DNA of 64,000 bases from positions 1 through 64,000 of the forward strand of contig JACPIT010000003.1 in the NCBI GenBank assembly GCA_016187945.1. Direction: 5' to 3'. The stretch comes from Opitutia bacterium. GTDB lineage: Bacteria > Verrucomicrobiota > Verrucomicrobiia > Opitutales > Opitutaceae. Positions within the stretch are counted from its first letter, which is position 1, and every line of letters starts with the position of its first letter. Shown in pieces: positions 7,123 to 15,625 of this stretch. The position numbers and the translations under genes are program-made. Below the pieces are notes generated by a model. That model did not search any database. It had not been told where the DNA came from and was given only the letters and a program-made list of their open reading frames with translations.

Positions 7123-8961
7123 ATGAAGAATTTCTTCACGTCGTTTTTCGCGACGCTGACCGCGTTGCTCGTATTTTGCTTCGGCGCAGTCGTCGTCTTT
7201 TTCATTTTCGTCGGCGTGCTCGCGTCGATGGGGGACAAGAAAGTCCACGTGGAGCACGGCTCGTATCTCGTGGTCGACCTCTCGGCGAATATCCAAGACT
7301 CGCCCGAGCAGATGGAGGGCTTCGAGAAATTTGCCGAAGCGTTCGGCGGCAAGGGCGCGCACAATCTCCAGCTTCGCCAAGTCACGCGCGCGCTCCAAGC
7401 CGCGGCCGCCGACTCGGACATCGCGGGCGTGTTCGTGACCGGACAAATCTCAGCGGCGAACTACGGTTCGGGTTTCGCGGCGCTGCGCGAGGTGCGCGAT
7501 GCGCTCGCGGCGTTTCGCAAGTCCGGCAAACCGGTGAAGGCTTACCTGACCTACGCGGGCACGCGCGACTACTACGTGGCGTCGGTCGCGAACCAGATCA
7601 CGATCGATCCCTATGGCGCGGTGCTGATGCCGGGACTCGCGTCGCAGCCGATGTTTTTCGCGGGCGCGTTCGAGAAGTTCGGCATCGGCGTGCAAGTGAC
7701 GCGCGTTGGCAAATACAAGTCCGCCGTCGAGCCGTTTACGCGGAAGGACATGAGCCCCGAGAATCGCGCGCAGACCCAGAAGCTGCTCGACGACATTTGG
7801 GCGGAACTCGTGGGCGCGATCGAAACGAGCCGCGGCCTCGCCGCCGGCACGCTCCAGAAGACGATCGATGCCGAGGGTATTTTGCGCGGGAAAGCCGCAG
7901 CGGACGCGAAGCTCGTGGACCGCGCGGCGTATTGGGACGTCGTGCTGGAGGACTTGAAGGCCGATACCGGGCGCAAAGGCTCGAAGGAAACGTTCAAGCA
8001 GATCGCGTTGAAGGAATATGCGAAGCTCGTGAGCGGCGACGGACTCGCGGCGCGACGCTCGGATACCGTCAAGGTTACGGCAGGCGGCAAGGGCAAGCTC
8101 GCCATCGTCTACGCCGAAGGCGCGATCGTCGACGGCGAGGGCAACGACGAGCACACCGTCTATGGCGCGAAGGTCGCACGCGAACTGCGAAAGCTGCGGC
8201 TCGACGACAACGTGAAGGCGATCGTGTTTCGCGTGAACAGCCCCGGTGGCAGCGCGTCGGCCTCGGAGATGATCCAGCGCGAAGTGCGCCTCGCGCGGGA
8301 GAAGAAGCCGGTGATCATCTCGATGGGCTCGCTCGCGGCGTCGGGCGGCTACTGGATTTCGACTTACGGCGACCGCATCTTCGCGGAGCCGGCCACGATC
8401 ACGGGCTCGATCGGCGTCTTCGGCATGTTTCCGAACATCCAAGGCCTCGCGAACGACAAGCTCGGCCTGACGTTCGATGTGGTGAAGACGGGAAAATTCG
8501 CGGACGCCGGCACGATCGTGCGCCCGAAGACCGAGGAAGAGCTCGCGCTCTTCCAGCGCATGGTCGATTGGATCTACGAGGAGTTCACCAGCAAGGTCGC
8601 CGAGTCGCGCAAACTCGAACTCGCGACCGTGCGCGAGATCGCCCAAGGCCGCGTGTGGTCCGGCACCGAGGGCAAGGCGCTCGGACTCGTCGACGAAATC
8701 GGCGGCCTGAACGACGCGATCAAATATGCCGCGCAGAAGGCGAATCTCGGCGACAGCTTCCGCGTGGTCGAAGTGCCGCGGAAGAAGCCCTTCGCCGAAG
8801 CGCTCGCGGAGGCGTTTAACGAGCATCGCCGCGAGCAGGCGGTCGAGGGACCGTTCGGCGTTTTCATCCAGCAAGCGACGGCGGAATTGCACGAACTGAC
8901 GCGCTACAACGACCCGCAAGGCATCTACGCGCGGTTACCGTTCAATTTGAATCTGCGATAA
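7123..8961 (+). CDS. sppA: Signal peptide peptidase SppA, 67K type
   Basis: Membrane-bound serine protease that degrades cleaved signal peptides. The protein has 612 residues with one N-terminal membrane anchor (about residues 10-35) and the two tandem peptidase S49 domains of the long E. coli-type enzyme. The Ser/Lys dyad is visible: Lys199 in RVGKYKSAVEPF of the first domain and Ser407 in SMGSLAASGGYWIS of the second. The second domain also shows VFRVNSPGGSASASEM and ITGSIGVFGMFPN. The ATG at 7123 directly precedes the anchor. It is divergent from the conserved protein at 5471-6955. Confidence 0.95.
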   Translation: MKNFFTSFFATLTALLVFCFGAVVVFFIFVGVLASMGDKKVHVEHGSYLVVDLSANIQDSPEQMEGFEKFAEAFGGKGAHNLQLRQVTRALQAAAADSDIAGVFVTGQISAANYGSGFAALREVRDALAAFRKSGKPVKAYLTYAGTRDYYVASVANQITIDPYGAVLMPGLASQPMFFAGAFEKFGIGVQVTRVGKYKSAVEPFTRKDMSPENRAQTQKLLDDIWAELVGAIETSRGLAAGTLQKTIDAEGILRGKAAADAKLVDRAAYWDVVLEDLKADTGRKGSKETFKQIALKEYAKLVSGDGLAARRSDTVKVTAGGKGKLAIVYAEGAIVDGEGNDEHTVYGAKVARELRKLRLDDNVKAIVFRVNSPGGSASASEMIQREVRLAREKKPVIISMGSLAASGGYWISTYGDRIFAEPATITGSIGVFGMFPNIQGLANDKLGLTFDVVKTGKFADAGTIVRPKTEEELALFQRMVDWIYEEFTSKVAESRKLELATVREIAQGRVWSGTEGKALGLVDEIGGLNDAIKYAAQKANLGDSFRVVEVPRKKPFAEALAEAFNEHRREQAVEGPFGVFIQQATAELHELTRYNDPQGIYARLPFNLNLR

Positions 8962-9022
8962 GGTCGAGTCGCGGCGGGCGCATTTTTCGGGTCTGAGCAT
9001 TTTCGAGCCGGCGCGGGGCGGA

Positions 9023-9086
9023 GTAGCGGAATTCGTCAGAATTTCGCGCGCGCCGATTCGAGCGAAAGCCTGACGGTTTCCGCTAC
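9023..9086. repeat. Inverted repeat, GTAGCGGAATTCGTCAG family
   Basis: The left arm GTAGCGGAATTCGTCAGAAT and the right arm (reverse complement GTAGCGGAAACCGTCAGGCT) pair imperfectly with about 14 bases between. A second copy of the same family is at 10163-10224. Both lie close to the sufT and VOC genes. Confidence 0.7.
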
Positions 9087-9155
9087 GACGGAGATGGGCG
9101 AGATGGCCGACAGCGCAGTTGCGCTGCGCCCGGCGGCGTGCATCGTGAGCGGCGC

Positions 9156-9695
9156 ATGAACGAAGTGCATACGCTCCTCCGCGACACGCCGGCGACCGCC
9201 ATTCCCGCTGGAGACAAACTCACGCTGCCATCCGGTCTGAACGTGTTCATCACGCAGACGCTGGGCGGGAATGTCACGGTGCGGACCGACCAAGGGCTCT
9301 TCCGCATCGCACGAGAGGACGCGGGCGCGATCGGCGGATTCGCGGCCGGCGCTGCGGACGCACACGCGCCGGCGGTGGGCGAGTTCAGCGAGCAAGCGGT
9401 GTGGGATACGCTGAAGACCTGCTTCGATCCGGAGATCCCGGTCAACATCGTCGATCTCGGACTCGTTTACGACATGGCGGTCGAGAAAACGCCGAGCGGC
9501 GGTCACGCCGTCGAAGTGAAAATGACGCTGACGGCGCCCGGTTGCGGCATGGGGCCGGTGATCGCAGAAGACGCGCGCGCGAAGATCGCGGCGCTGCCGA
9601 CCGTCGAGTCGGCGAAGGTGCACATCGTCTGGGATCCGCAGTGGACGCCGCAGATGATCTCCGACATCGGCCGGAAGACGCTGGGCTTGGAGTGA
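9156..9695 (+). CDS. sufT: Probable Fe-S cluster assembly protein SufT (DUF59/MIP18 family)
   Basis: A 179-residue protein. The first half (PAGDKLTLPSGLNVFITQTL...TVRTDQGLFRIA) matches the SufT-specific N-terminal part. The second half is a DUF59/MIP18 domain with the typical DPEIPVNIVDLGLVYD and MTLTAPGCGMGPVIAEDA, including the conserved Cys in APGCGMG. SufT supports maturation of Fe-S proteins. No other suf genes are in the window. I chose the ATG at 9156 (MNEVHTLLRD); an ATG 18 bases upstream is also possible. The VOC gene follows after one base. Confidence 0.88.
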   Translation: MNEVHTLLRDTPATAIPAGDKLTLPSGLNVFITQTLGGNVTVRTDQGLFRIAREDAGAIGGFAAGAADAHAPAVGEFSEQAVWDTLKTCFDPEIPVNIVDLGLVYDMAVEKTPSGGHAVEVKMTLTAPGCGMGPVIAEDARAKIAALPTVESAKVHIVWDPQWTPQMISDIGRKTLGLE

Positions 9696-9696
9696 C

Positions 9697-10149
9697 GTGA
9701 GCGGCGCGCGTTTCGGACATGTGAATCTCGTCGCGGCCGACTGGCGCCGCTTCGTGAAGTTTTACTCCGAGGCGTTCGGCTGCACCGCGACGGGCACCGA
9801 GCGGGACTTGCACGGCGAGGCGCTCGAGCGCGGCACGGGATTGCCGGGCGCGCATATGCGCGGCGTGCACTTGCGTCTGCCGGGACACGACGAGAACGGG
9901 CCGACGCTGGAGATTTTTTCCTACGAGCGGAATGCGGCGAACTCGCTCGCGACTCCGAATCGCGTCGGCTTCGGGCACATCGCGTTCGTCGTGGCGGACG
10001 TGGAAGCGGCGCGCCGGAGTGTGCTGGCGGCCGGCGGATCGCAGCACGGCGAGGCCGTCACGACGGCGGCGAACGGACGCAAGGTCACCTGGGTTTACAT
10101 GCGCGATCCCGAGGGAAATCTTGTGGAATTGCAGGCGTGGAGCGACTGA
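9697..10149 (+). CDS. VOC (glyoxalase/bleomycin resistance) family protein
   Basis: A 150-residue single VOC domain made of two beta-alpha-beta-beta-beta halves. The four metal-ligand positions of glyoxalase-like proteins can be read: His in FGHVNLV, Glu in LEIFSYE, His in FGHIAFVV and Glu in NLVELQ, so a divalent metal is likely bound. The start is a GTG at 9697, one base after the sufT stop, so the two genes are probably co-transcribed. The substrate cannot be told; a lactoylglutathione lyase-like or other dioxygenase/isomerase activity is possible. Confidence 0.85.
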   Translation: MSGARFGHVNLVAADWRRFVKFYSEAFGCTATGTERDLHGEALERGTGLPGAHMRGVHLRLPGHDENGPTLEIFSYERNAANSLATPNRVGFGHIAFVVADVEAARRSVLAAGGSQHGEAVTTAANGRKVTWVYMRDPEGNLVELQAWSD

Positions 10150-10162
10150 GCGGAGTCGCGGC

Positions 10163-10224
10163 GTAGCGGAGGCCGAGAGGCTCGCGCGAAGGGAGAGCCT
10201 CGAAATTCTCACGAATTCCGCTAC
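10163..10224. repeat. Inverted repeat, GTAGCGGA...TCCGCTAC family
   Basis: GTAGCGGAGGCCGAGAGGCT pairs imperfectly with the right arm, whose reverse complement begins GTAGCGGAATTCGTGAGAAT. The outer word and the AATTCGTnAGAAT core are shared with the element at 9023-9086. It lies between the convergent VOC and dus genes. Confidence 0.7.
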
Positions 10225-10267
10225 GACGGCGGCAAAGCTCGCGCTGTTGATGAGGTGAAAACGCCGG

Positions 10268-11398
10268 CTACGCGGTGATCGTGTCGAGCGAGCAGCTCTC
10301 ATGCGGCGTCTCGCAATTCGGGCGGGCGATGACGCCGGCGTAGGGCTCGTCGGCGAACGGGCGCTCCGGGTCGGCGAGGAGGTGGCGGTCGCAGACGGCG
10401 AAGAGTTCGGCCTCGGTCATCGCGCGGCGCATGTCGTAGAGGAACGCGCCTTGGGCGTCGACGGATTGGCCGACGAAGTTGAGATACTTCTTCATCTTCG
10501 CGACGTGGGCGGCTTCCGGGATGTCGGGTTGTCGCGTTTCGCGATAAAGATGTTCGATGTAGCCGCGGACGTCGCGGAGCGTGGGCGTGAACGGCGTCTG
10601 GCCGGCGAGTCGCTCGCGCGTCTGGCGGAAAATCCACGGATTGCGAATGGCGTGTCGGCCGATCATCACGCCGGCGGCGCGCGTTTCGGCGAGCACGGCG
10701 GCGGCGCGCGTGGCGGAGGTGATGTTGCCGTTGGCGAGCACAGGGCAGGGCACGGCGCGCGCGGCCTCGGCGATGAAATCGTAGTGCACGTCGCTGCGGT
10801 AGCCTTCCTTCACCGTGCGTCCGTGGACGCTGAGGAGATCGACGCGGTGTTTCGCGACCAGGTCGAGGACGCGGCGGTAGTTTTCCGTCGAGTCGAAGCC
10901 GATGCGCATCTTCACCGTGAAGAGGCCGGGGATCGCGTCGCGGAGGGCGCCGAGGAGTTCGTCGATTTTCGCGGGATCGCGCAGGAGGCCGCCGCCGACG
11001 TTCTTCTTGTAGATTTTCGGCGCGGGGCAGCCCATGTTCAGGTCGATGCCGGCGACGGGGAGCTTGAGGAGTTCGCGGACGGTGCGGACCATGTGGCCGA
11101 CGTCTTCGCCGATGAGTTGGGCGAAGACGGGGCGGCCGGTCTTGTTCTCCACGATGGAGCGGACGATGTGTTTCTCCGGGCGCGACTGAGCGTGGACGCG
11201 GAAGAACTCGGTGAAGAAATAGTCGGGCGCGCCGTAGTGCGCCATGACGCGCATGAAGGGCAGGTCGGTGACATCCTGCATCGGCGCGAGCGCGGTGAGC
11301 GGCTGGCCGGTGACGATGGGCAGTGGCAGCGGAGTGCGCGCGGGCGAAGTCGCGCGGCTGGCTTCACCGGCGTTGGGCGTGGACGCGGCGGGGATCAT
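10268..11398 (-). CDS. tRNA-dihydrouridine synthase (Dus family)
   Basis: FMN-dependent enzyme that reduces uridine to dihydrouridine in the tRNA D-loop region. The protein has 376 residues. The TIM-barrel motifs are clear: LTALAPMQDVTDLPFM at the FMN site, GIDLNMGCPAPKIYKKNVGG with the catalytic Cys, TVKMRIGF, SVHGRTVKEGY, VLANGNITS and GVMIGRHAIRNPWIF. The C-terminal helical domain (DIPEAAHVAKMKKYLNF) is present. The exact subfamily (DusA, B or C) is not assigned. The start at 11398 gives a Pro/Ala-rich leader of about 35 residues before the core, so a later start is possible. The bifunctional-nuclease gene lies 25 bases upstream in the same direction. Confidence 0.93.
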   Translation of the reverse strand: MIPAASTPNAGEASRATSPARTPLPLPIVTGQPLTALAPMQDVTDLPFMRVMAHYGAPDYFFTEFFRVHAQSRPEKHIVRSIVENKTGRPVFAQLIGEDVGHMVRTVRELLKLPVAGIDLNMGCPAPKIYKKNVGGGLLRDPAKIDELLGALRDAIPGLFTVKMRIGFDSTENYRRVLDLVAKHRVDLLSVHGRTVKEGYRSDVHYDFIAEAARAVPCPVLANGNITSATRAAAVLAETRAAGVMIGRHAIRNPWIFRQTRERLAGQTPFTPTLRDVRGYIEHLYRETRQPDIPEAAHVAKMKKYLNFVGQSVDAQGAFLYDMRRAMTEAELFAVCDRHLLADPERPFADEPYAGVIARPNCETPHESCSLDTITA

Positions 11399-11423
11399 GC
11401 GGCGGGGCCGACTGAGGCCGGCG

Positions 11424-11891
11424 TTACTGATCCTCCTCGCCGGACTGCTCTTCTTTTTGCTGCTTGAGGACGCGCTCGAGGATTTCGGTCATGTCCTCGA
11501 CGGCGTCGAACACGCGTTGGGTGACGAAAATCGGGCGCTTCTGCTGGAGCGCGAGCACCATCGAGTCGCTCGGGCGCGAGTCGAGTTCGAGGATTTTTCG
11601 GCCGAGCTCGTTTTGCATCGTGAGGATGATGCGGGCGAAGTAGGTGCCTTCGTTGACGTCGTTGATGACGACGCGCTCGAGGCTGATGCCGAAGCCGAGG
11701 AACATGTGGCCGATGAGATCGTGCGTGAGCGGGCGCTCTTTTTTGACGTTGTTGATCGTCATCGAAATCGCGCTGCCGACGCTGGGGTCGACGTAGATGA
11801 CGAAGGTTTTCTCGTCGTTGCCGAGGAACACGGCGCAGCCATTGGCCGTGGGCATGAGGCCTTTGATTCCGACTTCGACGACGTCACTCAT
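11424..11891 (-). CDS. Bifunctional nuclease (BFN, DUF151) family protein
   Basis: A 155-residue protein of the BFN/DUF151 family: VEVGIKGLMPTANGCAVFLG, FVIYVDPSVGSAISM, INDVNEGTYFARIIL and LDSRPSDSMVLAL match the compact conserved core. Plant and bacterial relatives are reported to have DNase/RNase activity. The C-terminus is a charged Lys/Gln/Glu helix (ERVLKQQKEEQSGEEDQ). I chose the ATG at 11891 (MSDVVEVGIKG); the frame continues 36 bases upstream. It sits just upstream of the dus gene, probably in one transcript. Confidence 0.88.
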   Translation of the reverse strand: MSDVVEVGIKGLMPTANGCAVFLGNDEKTFVIYVDPSVGSAISMTINNVKKERPLTHDLIGHMFLGFGISLERVVINDVNEGTYFARIILTMQNELGRKILELDSRPSDSMVLALQQKRPIFVTQRVFDAVEDMTEILERVLKQQKEEQSGEEDQ

Positions 11892-11973
11892 GACGGCGAA
11901 ATGTGCGTGTGCGCCTGCAAAGTGCAAGAGCGGCGAGCGTGTCGCGCGGGCTCAGGGGATCGTCTCATTTTCT

Positions 11974-12045
11974 TGTAGCGGCGGTCTGTGACCGCCGGGC
12001 GAGCGTTGCTTGTATATCGTCGGCGGTCACAGACCGCCGCTACAG
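11974..12045. repeat. Perfect-arm palindrome, TGTAGCGGCGGTC family
   Basis: TGTAGCGGCGGTCTGTGACC and its exact reverse complement GGTCACAGACCGCCGCTACA flank a spacer. Each arm is itself a hairpin (GGCGGTC-TGT-GACCGCC). A single-arm relative is at 39904-39930. It sits between the BFN gene start and the lpxI stop. Confidence 0.8.
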
Positions 12046-12065
12046 ATGCAGAATGGCTCCTCTGC

Positions 12066-12911
12066 TCAAAAGCCGTAGAGCGAGATGCCCCAGGTTTTCG
12101 CTTGGGCGAGGACGGCGGGCTTATCGAGGACGATGACTTTGCCGGCTTCGAGCGCGGCGGCGGCGAGGCCGGCTTCGCGCATCGTCTCGAGCGTGCGCAG
12201 GCCGAAGACGGGGACGTCGAAGCGGAAATCCTGTTTCTCTTTCACGACTTTGACGAAGAGCGTCTCGTCGGTCTTGAACGTGCCGGCGCGGCGGAGCATT
12301 TCGTCGGTGCCTTCGAAGGCTTCGACGGCGAGGACGGTGCCTTTGCGGACGACGCAGCCTTGGCCGATGTCGAGGCGCGCGATCTCGCGGGCGATGTGGA
12401 TGCCGTGGTCGAGATACTCGCGGTCGACGGGGAGTTTCTTGCCGGCCATCGGGCCGGCGTGGGCCAGGTGGTCGTCGATGAAGGCGCGGGCGTCGAGGAG
12501 CGTGACGCCGAGTTTCTCGATCTCGGCAGCGATGGCGCCGAAGATCGTCTCGGCGTTGCGGCGTTTGAGCGAGAAGAGGATCTGCGCGGCTTTCAGGTCG
12601 GGCGTGAGGCCGTGGAAGAGGCGCTTGGGTTTCACCTGGCCGGCCATGAGCGCGTAGCCGGCGCCGAAGTCGCGGATCGCGCCAAGCATCTTGCCGAGTT
12701 GGCCGACGTTGACCTCGATGCGCTCGGCGGCGGGGACGCTGGTGAAGAGTTCGGGCATCGTCTCTTCCTCGATCGCGATGAGGCGCAGCGGCACGCCGGC
12801 GGCGCGGATGGCGTTGGCGGTGAAGAGCGGGTAATGGCCGCGGCCGGCGATGAGCGCGATCGGGCGGCGGGCGTCGAACGTCGGCGGGAGAAAGGCGGAG
12901 AGGGAATCCAC
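12066..12911 (-). CDS. lpxI: UDP-2,3-diacylglucosamine pyrophosphatase LpxI
   Basis: Hydrolyses UDP-2,3-diacylglucosamine to lipid X in lipid A synthesis; LpxI replaces LpxH in some lineages. The protein has 281 residues, the usual size. The N-terminal domain opens IALIAGRGHYPLFTANAIR. The C-terminal domain carries the conserved LDIGQGCVVRKGTVLAVEAF, EGTDEMLRRAG, LFVKVVKEKQDFRFDVPVFG and LRTLETM. I chose the GTG at 12911 (VDSLSAFLPPTFDARRP), about 15 residues before the core; upstream sequence in frame is Arg/Pro-rich and repetitive. The gene implies a Gram-negative outer membrane with lipid A. Confidence 0.92.
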   Translation of the reverse strand: MDSLSAFLPPTFDARRPIALIAGRGHYPLFTANAIRAAGVPLRLIAIEEETMPELFTSVPAAERIEVNVGQLGKMLGAIRDFGAGYALMAGQVKPKRLFHGLTPDLKAAQILFSLKRRNAETIFGAIAAEIEKLGVTLLDARAFIDDHLAHAGPMAGKKLPVDREYLDHGIHIAREIARLDIGQGCVVRKGTVLAVEAFEGTDEMLRRAGTFKTDETLFVKVVKEKQDFRFDVPVFGLRTLETMREAGLAAAALEAGKVIVLDKPAVLAQAKTWGISLYGF

Positions 12912-13110
12912 GGGAGACGAAAGGCGGAAGGGCGGAAGGACTGAAAGGCGGAGGCGGGAGCGTGGCAATGGCGGTTTGCGGGGGCGGCGAGCGCGAGGTC
13001 GGTGGGACGTGGAGCGAGGGGAGTTGCGCGCGGGCGCGGCCGTCGCGCGTGGCGCGGTCCATTGCGTCGCGGCCGGCGGCACGAGTTGGCTGGGACGATC
13101 CTAGAAAGCA

Positions 13111-13254
13111 CAGTTGAAACGCGGAGGACGCGGAGAGCACAGAGAAAAAGCTCCGACCATTCCGCTCCGCGGCCCTTCGCCCGGCAGGTGAGTCCTGCCG
13201 GAGCGGATTTTCCCGCGTGCTACTCCGCGTCCTCCGCGCTCCGCGTTTCAACTG
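13111..13254. repeat. Long periodic palindrome, TTGAAACGCGGAGGACGCGG family
   Basis: The left arm CAGTTGAAACGCGGAGGACG pairs with the right arm ending CGCGTCCTCCGCGCTCCGCG then TTTCAACTG. The arms repeat the word CGCGGAG. A small hairpin (CCGGCAGGTGAGTCCTGCCGG) is nested inside. The outer edge continues CGTAATTTAGGATAATC, also seen (inverted, as GATCCTAAATTCCG) at the edge of the 63511-63686 palindrome, so the two long families share boundaries. Confidence 0.75.
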
Positions 13255-13287
13255 CGTAATTTAGGATAATCGGGGCCGCTTTTTTCG

Positions 13288-13308
13288 GCCGGCTCACGTC
13301 GGCTGCTA
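13288..13308. repeat. Short hairpin, GCCGGC-TCAC-GTCGGC type
   Basis: GCCGGCTCACGTCGGC followed by TGCTAC; same loop and 3' flank as the hairpins at 5367-5388 and 13357-13380, with one stem mismatch. Confidence 0.6.
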
Positions 13309-13356
13309 CGCGGGAAACGGCGATCAGTTCGCGGGTGGGATGACGGCGGAATTCCC

Positions 13357-13380
13357 AGCCGCCTCACGGCGGCTGCTACA
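13357..13380. repeat. Short hairpin, AGCCGCC-TCAC-GGCGGCT type
   Basis: AGCCGCCTCACGGCGGCT followed by GCTACA. Compared with the copy at 5367-5388, the stem has changed on both sides and pairing is kept. Confidence 0.65.
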
Positions 13381-13383
13381 GGG

Positions 13384-13416
13384 AAAAGAGAAAGCCGCGT
13401 CGGGGAGACGCGGCTT
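13384..13416 (-). terminator. Intrinsic terminator of the exopolysaccharide operon
   Basis: Read on the minus strand, 30 bases after the Wzc-like stop: stem AAGCCGCGTC, loop TCCCC, stem GACGCGGCTT, then TCTCTTTTCCC. A perfect 10-bp GC-rich stem followed by a T-rich run is a good Rho-independent terminator. Confidence 0.8.
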
Positions 13417-13445
13417 CGTGGGTGGGTTTGCGGTGACGAACCGGG

Positions 13446-15617
13446 CTACGACTGCGAGCCGTAGTATTTCTTGTAGCTGCGGTAGTATCGGTAGTTCGAG
13501 TAATACTCGATGCGGCGGGGCGAGAGGCCGTTGAGCACGACGCCGAGCAACTCGTTTTTACCGTCGCGGAGCGACTTGATGTAGAGGCGAATGTGTTTCC
13601 GGTAGGCGCGGTTGAAGCGGCAGACGTAGATCACTTCGTCGGTGTGCGCGGAGATGAGGAGCGAGTCGGTGACGGCGCCCATCGGCGGGGAGTCGATGAC
13701 GACGAGGTCGAAGTGGTGCTTCAGCGACTCGACGAACTGGCCGAAGATCGGGTTCTCGAGCAGTTCGGTGGGGCTCTTGGAGCGGCCGCCGGAGCGAAGG
13801 AGGAAGAGGTTTTCGTCGACCTTGGTGAGACCGAGCGTCGCGTCGGAGACGGGGTCGTCGGGGATCTTCGCGCCGGCTTCGAACCAGGCGATCAGGCCGG
13901 TCTCGTTGGTGAGTTTGAAGTGGCGGTGCAGCATCGGGCGGCGCATGTCGCAGTCGATGAGGAGCACGCGTTTGCCGTGGCGGGCGAAGGACGCGGCGAG
14001 GTTGCACGAGATCATCGTCTTGCCTTCGCCGGGGATGGTGGAGGTGACGAGGATCGATTTCGGGAAGTCGAGTTTCGACTGAATCTTCACCGAGCTGTAG
14101 ACGCTGAGGAAGGCTTCGGAGCCGGGGGAGGTTTTGTTGCTCGTGACGAGATTGTGCTTCTCGCCTTCGGGGATGTCGGCGAGTTCGGGGATGATGCCGA
14201 GGAGATTGACGCCGATGAAGCCTTCGATGTCCCACGCGCTCTTCACGCGGTCGTCGAGGAAGCTGAGGCCGACGGCGACGGCGGCGAAGACGACGAGGCC
14301 GAGGCCGGTGCAGGTCTTGACGATGTTGCGGATGTTCGGCGTGAACGGGGCGCCGGCGGGGGTGGCGGCGTCGAGCGGTTTGACGGGGATGTTCTCGAGG
14401 TTTTTCGAGGTGGTGGTCTGATTGAGGCGGTCGAGAATCTGGATGTAGTTGTTCTTCGCGACGGCGGCCTGGTTCTCGAGGGATTTGAATTCGACGGAGA
14501 GTTCGCCGAGGCGGAGCTGGTCGTTTTCGGCGGATTTGTATTCCCGCTCGAAGGAGGCTTCGGAGTCTTTGACCTTCGTGAATTGCGCGTTGAGGTCGGC
14601 CATCGCCTGTTCGATGTTTTTCTGAATCTGCTGATTCAGGACGTCGATCGAGTTGGCGAGGTCGATCATCTTGGGATGACGTTCGAGGTAGCGCTCGCTG
14701 AGGACGGATTGAGTCTTGGTGAGTTCGGCGAGCTGCGCTTTGAGGCCGGGGATGGTGCCGTAGGTGGAGATGTAGCCGACTTCGAGGAGATTGCCGTTCT
14801 CGGACTTGATGCGCTCGATCTGCTTCTGGAGCACTTCGAGGTTGAGGCGTTCGAGGCGGACGGTGGTGAGCGCGGAATTGATGGACTTCAGACGGTCGGC
14901 GACGATGTCGACGCTGGCGGAGAGGGAGACGAGGTTGCTCTTGCGCTTGTATTCCTGGAGGCGGCCTTCGGCGGCTTCGGATTCGCGGCGGAGGTCTTCG
15001 GCGCGCGTTTTCAGGTAGTCGATGGCGTATTCGTTTTTGCCGCCGGAATACTCGATGAGGTAACGCATGAATTGCTTCACGTAGGCGTTGGCGATGATCG
15101 CCGCGCCTTCGGGGTCGCGATTCGTGACGTTAATCTGGATGATGAAACTGTTGCGAAGGGACTGGATGTTCGGGGTGCTAACGCAGGCAGCGGCGGGCGG
15201 CGGCGCAGAGCCGGGCGGCAGCTCCTTGAGGTAGGGGCGTTGCAGTTTCTGGACTTCCTCGGGTGTGAGCGACTGGACGACCATCGCGCGGATTTTGCCG
15301 GTCTCGAGGAGGCGAAGATAGGTGGTGAGGTCGATTTCGGTGCGGACGCTCGTGTCGATGACTTCGGTGTTGAGCACGACGCGCTCGGGACGCTCGAACT
15401 GCATCGTCGCCTGGGCGGCATACATGGGCAGCTCCTGCGCCTGGTAGTAGCCGAGCGAAACGCCGACCAGCAGCGCGATGGGCAAGGCGATCCAGAGGCG
15501 CTCGCGCAGGATGATGTAGTAGTCGCGGAGCGTGCGACGTTCGACGACGTGCTCGTCGTTACCGTGCAGAGACGACTTCTTCTGGTCCGGCGGCGGAGCG
15601 GTGAGAGGTGAGGACAT
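13446..15617 (-). CDS. Polysaccharide biosynthesis tyrosine autokinase (Wzc-like)
   Basis: A 723-residue inner-membrane co-polymerase and BY-kinase controlling polysaccharide chain length and export. The order is a Wzz domain with first membrane segment (about residues 40-62, LWIALPIALLVGVSLGYYQA), a long periplasmic coiled coil, a second membrane segment (TGLGLVVFAAVAVGLSF), then the cytosolic kinase. Kinase motifs are Walker A in STIPGEGKTMISCNLA, A' in LLIDCDMRRPML and Walker B in LVVIDSPPMGAVTDSL. The C-terminus is a tyrosine cluster with eight Tyr in the last 22 residues (IEYYSNYRYYRSYKKYYG), the usual autophosphorylation site. It is the last gene of a four-gene operon and is followed by a terminator. 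No phosphatase or glycosyltransferase lies beside it. Confidence 0.94.
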   Translation of the reverse strand: MSSPLTAPPPDQKKSSLHGNDEHVVERRTLRDYYIILRERLWIALPIALLVGVSLGYYQAQELPMYAAQATMQFERPERVVLNTEVIDTSVRTEIDLTTYLRLLETGKIRAMVVQSLTPEEVQKLQRPYLKELPPGSAPPPAAACVSTPNIQSLRNSFIIQINVTNRDPEGAAIIANAYVKQFMRYLIEYSGGKNEYAIDYLKTRAEDLRRESEAAEGRLQEYKRKSNLVSLSASVDIVADRLKSINSALTTVRLERLNLEVLQKQIERIKSENGNLLEVGYISTYGTIPGLKAQLAELTKTQSVLSERYLERHPKMIDLANSIDVLNQQIQKNIEQAMADLNAQFTKVKDSEASFEREYKSAENDQLRLGELSVEFKSLENQAAVAKNNYIQILDRLNQTTTSKNLENIPVKPLDAATPAGAPFTPNIRNIVKTCTGLGLVVFAAVAVGLSFLDDRVKSAWDIEGFIGVNLLGIIPELADIPEGEKHNLVTSNKTSPGSEAFLSVYSSVKIQSKLDFPKSILVTSTIPGEGKTMISCNLAASFARHGKRVLLIDCDMRRPMLHRHFKLTNETGLIAWFEAGAKIPDDPVSDATLGLTKVDENLFLLRSGGRSKSPTELLENPIFGQFVESLKHHFDLVVIDSPPMGAVTDSLLISAHTDEVIYVCRFNRAYRKHIRLYIKSLRDGKNELLGVVLNGLSPRRIEYYSNYRYYRSYKKYYGSQS

Positions 15618-15625
15618 TGGAGAGT

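Larger units (their letters stand above)
12912..13383. other. Intergenic stretch with repeats
   Basis: Nearly 500 bases without a supportable gene. They hold GGCGGAAGG-rich sequence next to lpxI (12920-12955), a long palindrome of CGCGGAGGACG words at 13111-13254, and two TCACG-loop hairpins at 13288-13308 and 13357-13380. A terminator for the exopolysaccharide operon follows. Confidence 0.6.

Noticed and set aside
5429-7126. 565-codon plus-strand open frame opposite the conserved protein
   Set aside because: The minus-strand frame has the constrained sequence; this one has only Glu/Val/Asp/Gly-rich composition.
13593-15611. 672-codon plus-strand open frame opposite the Wzc-like gene
   Set aside because: It is antisense to a gene with Walker motifs and has no recognisable domain or start context.
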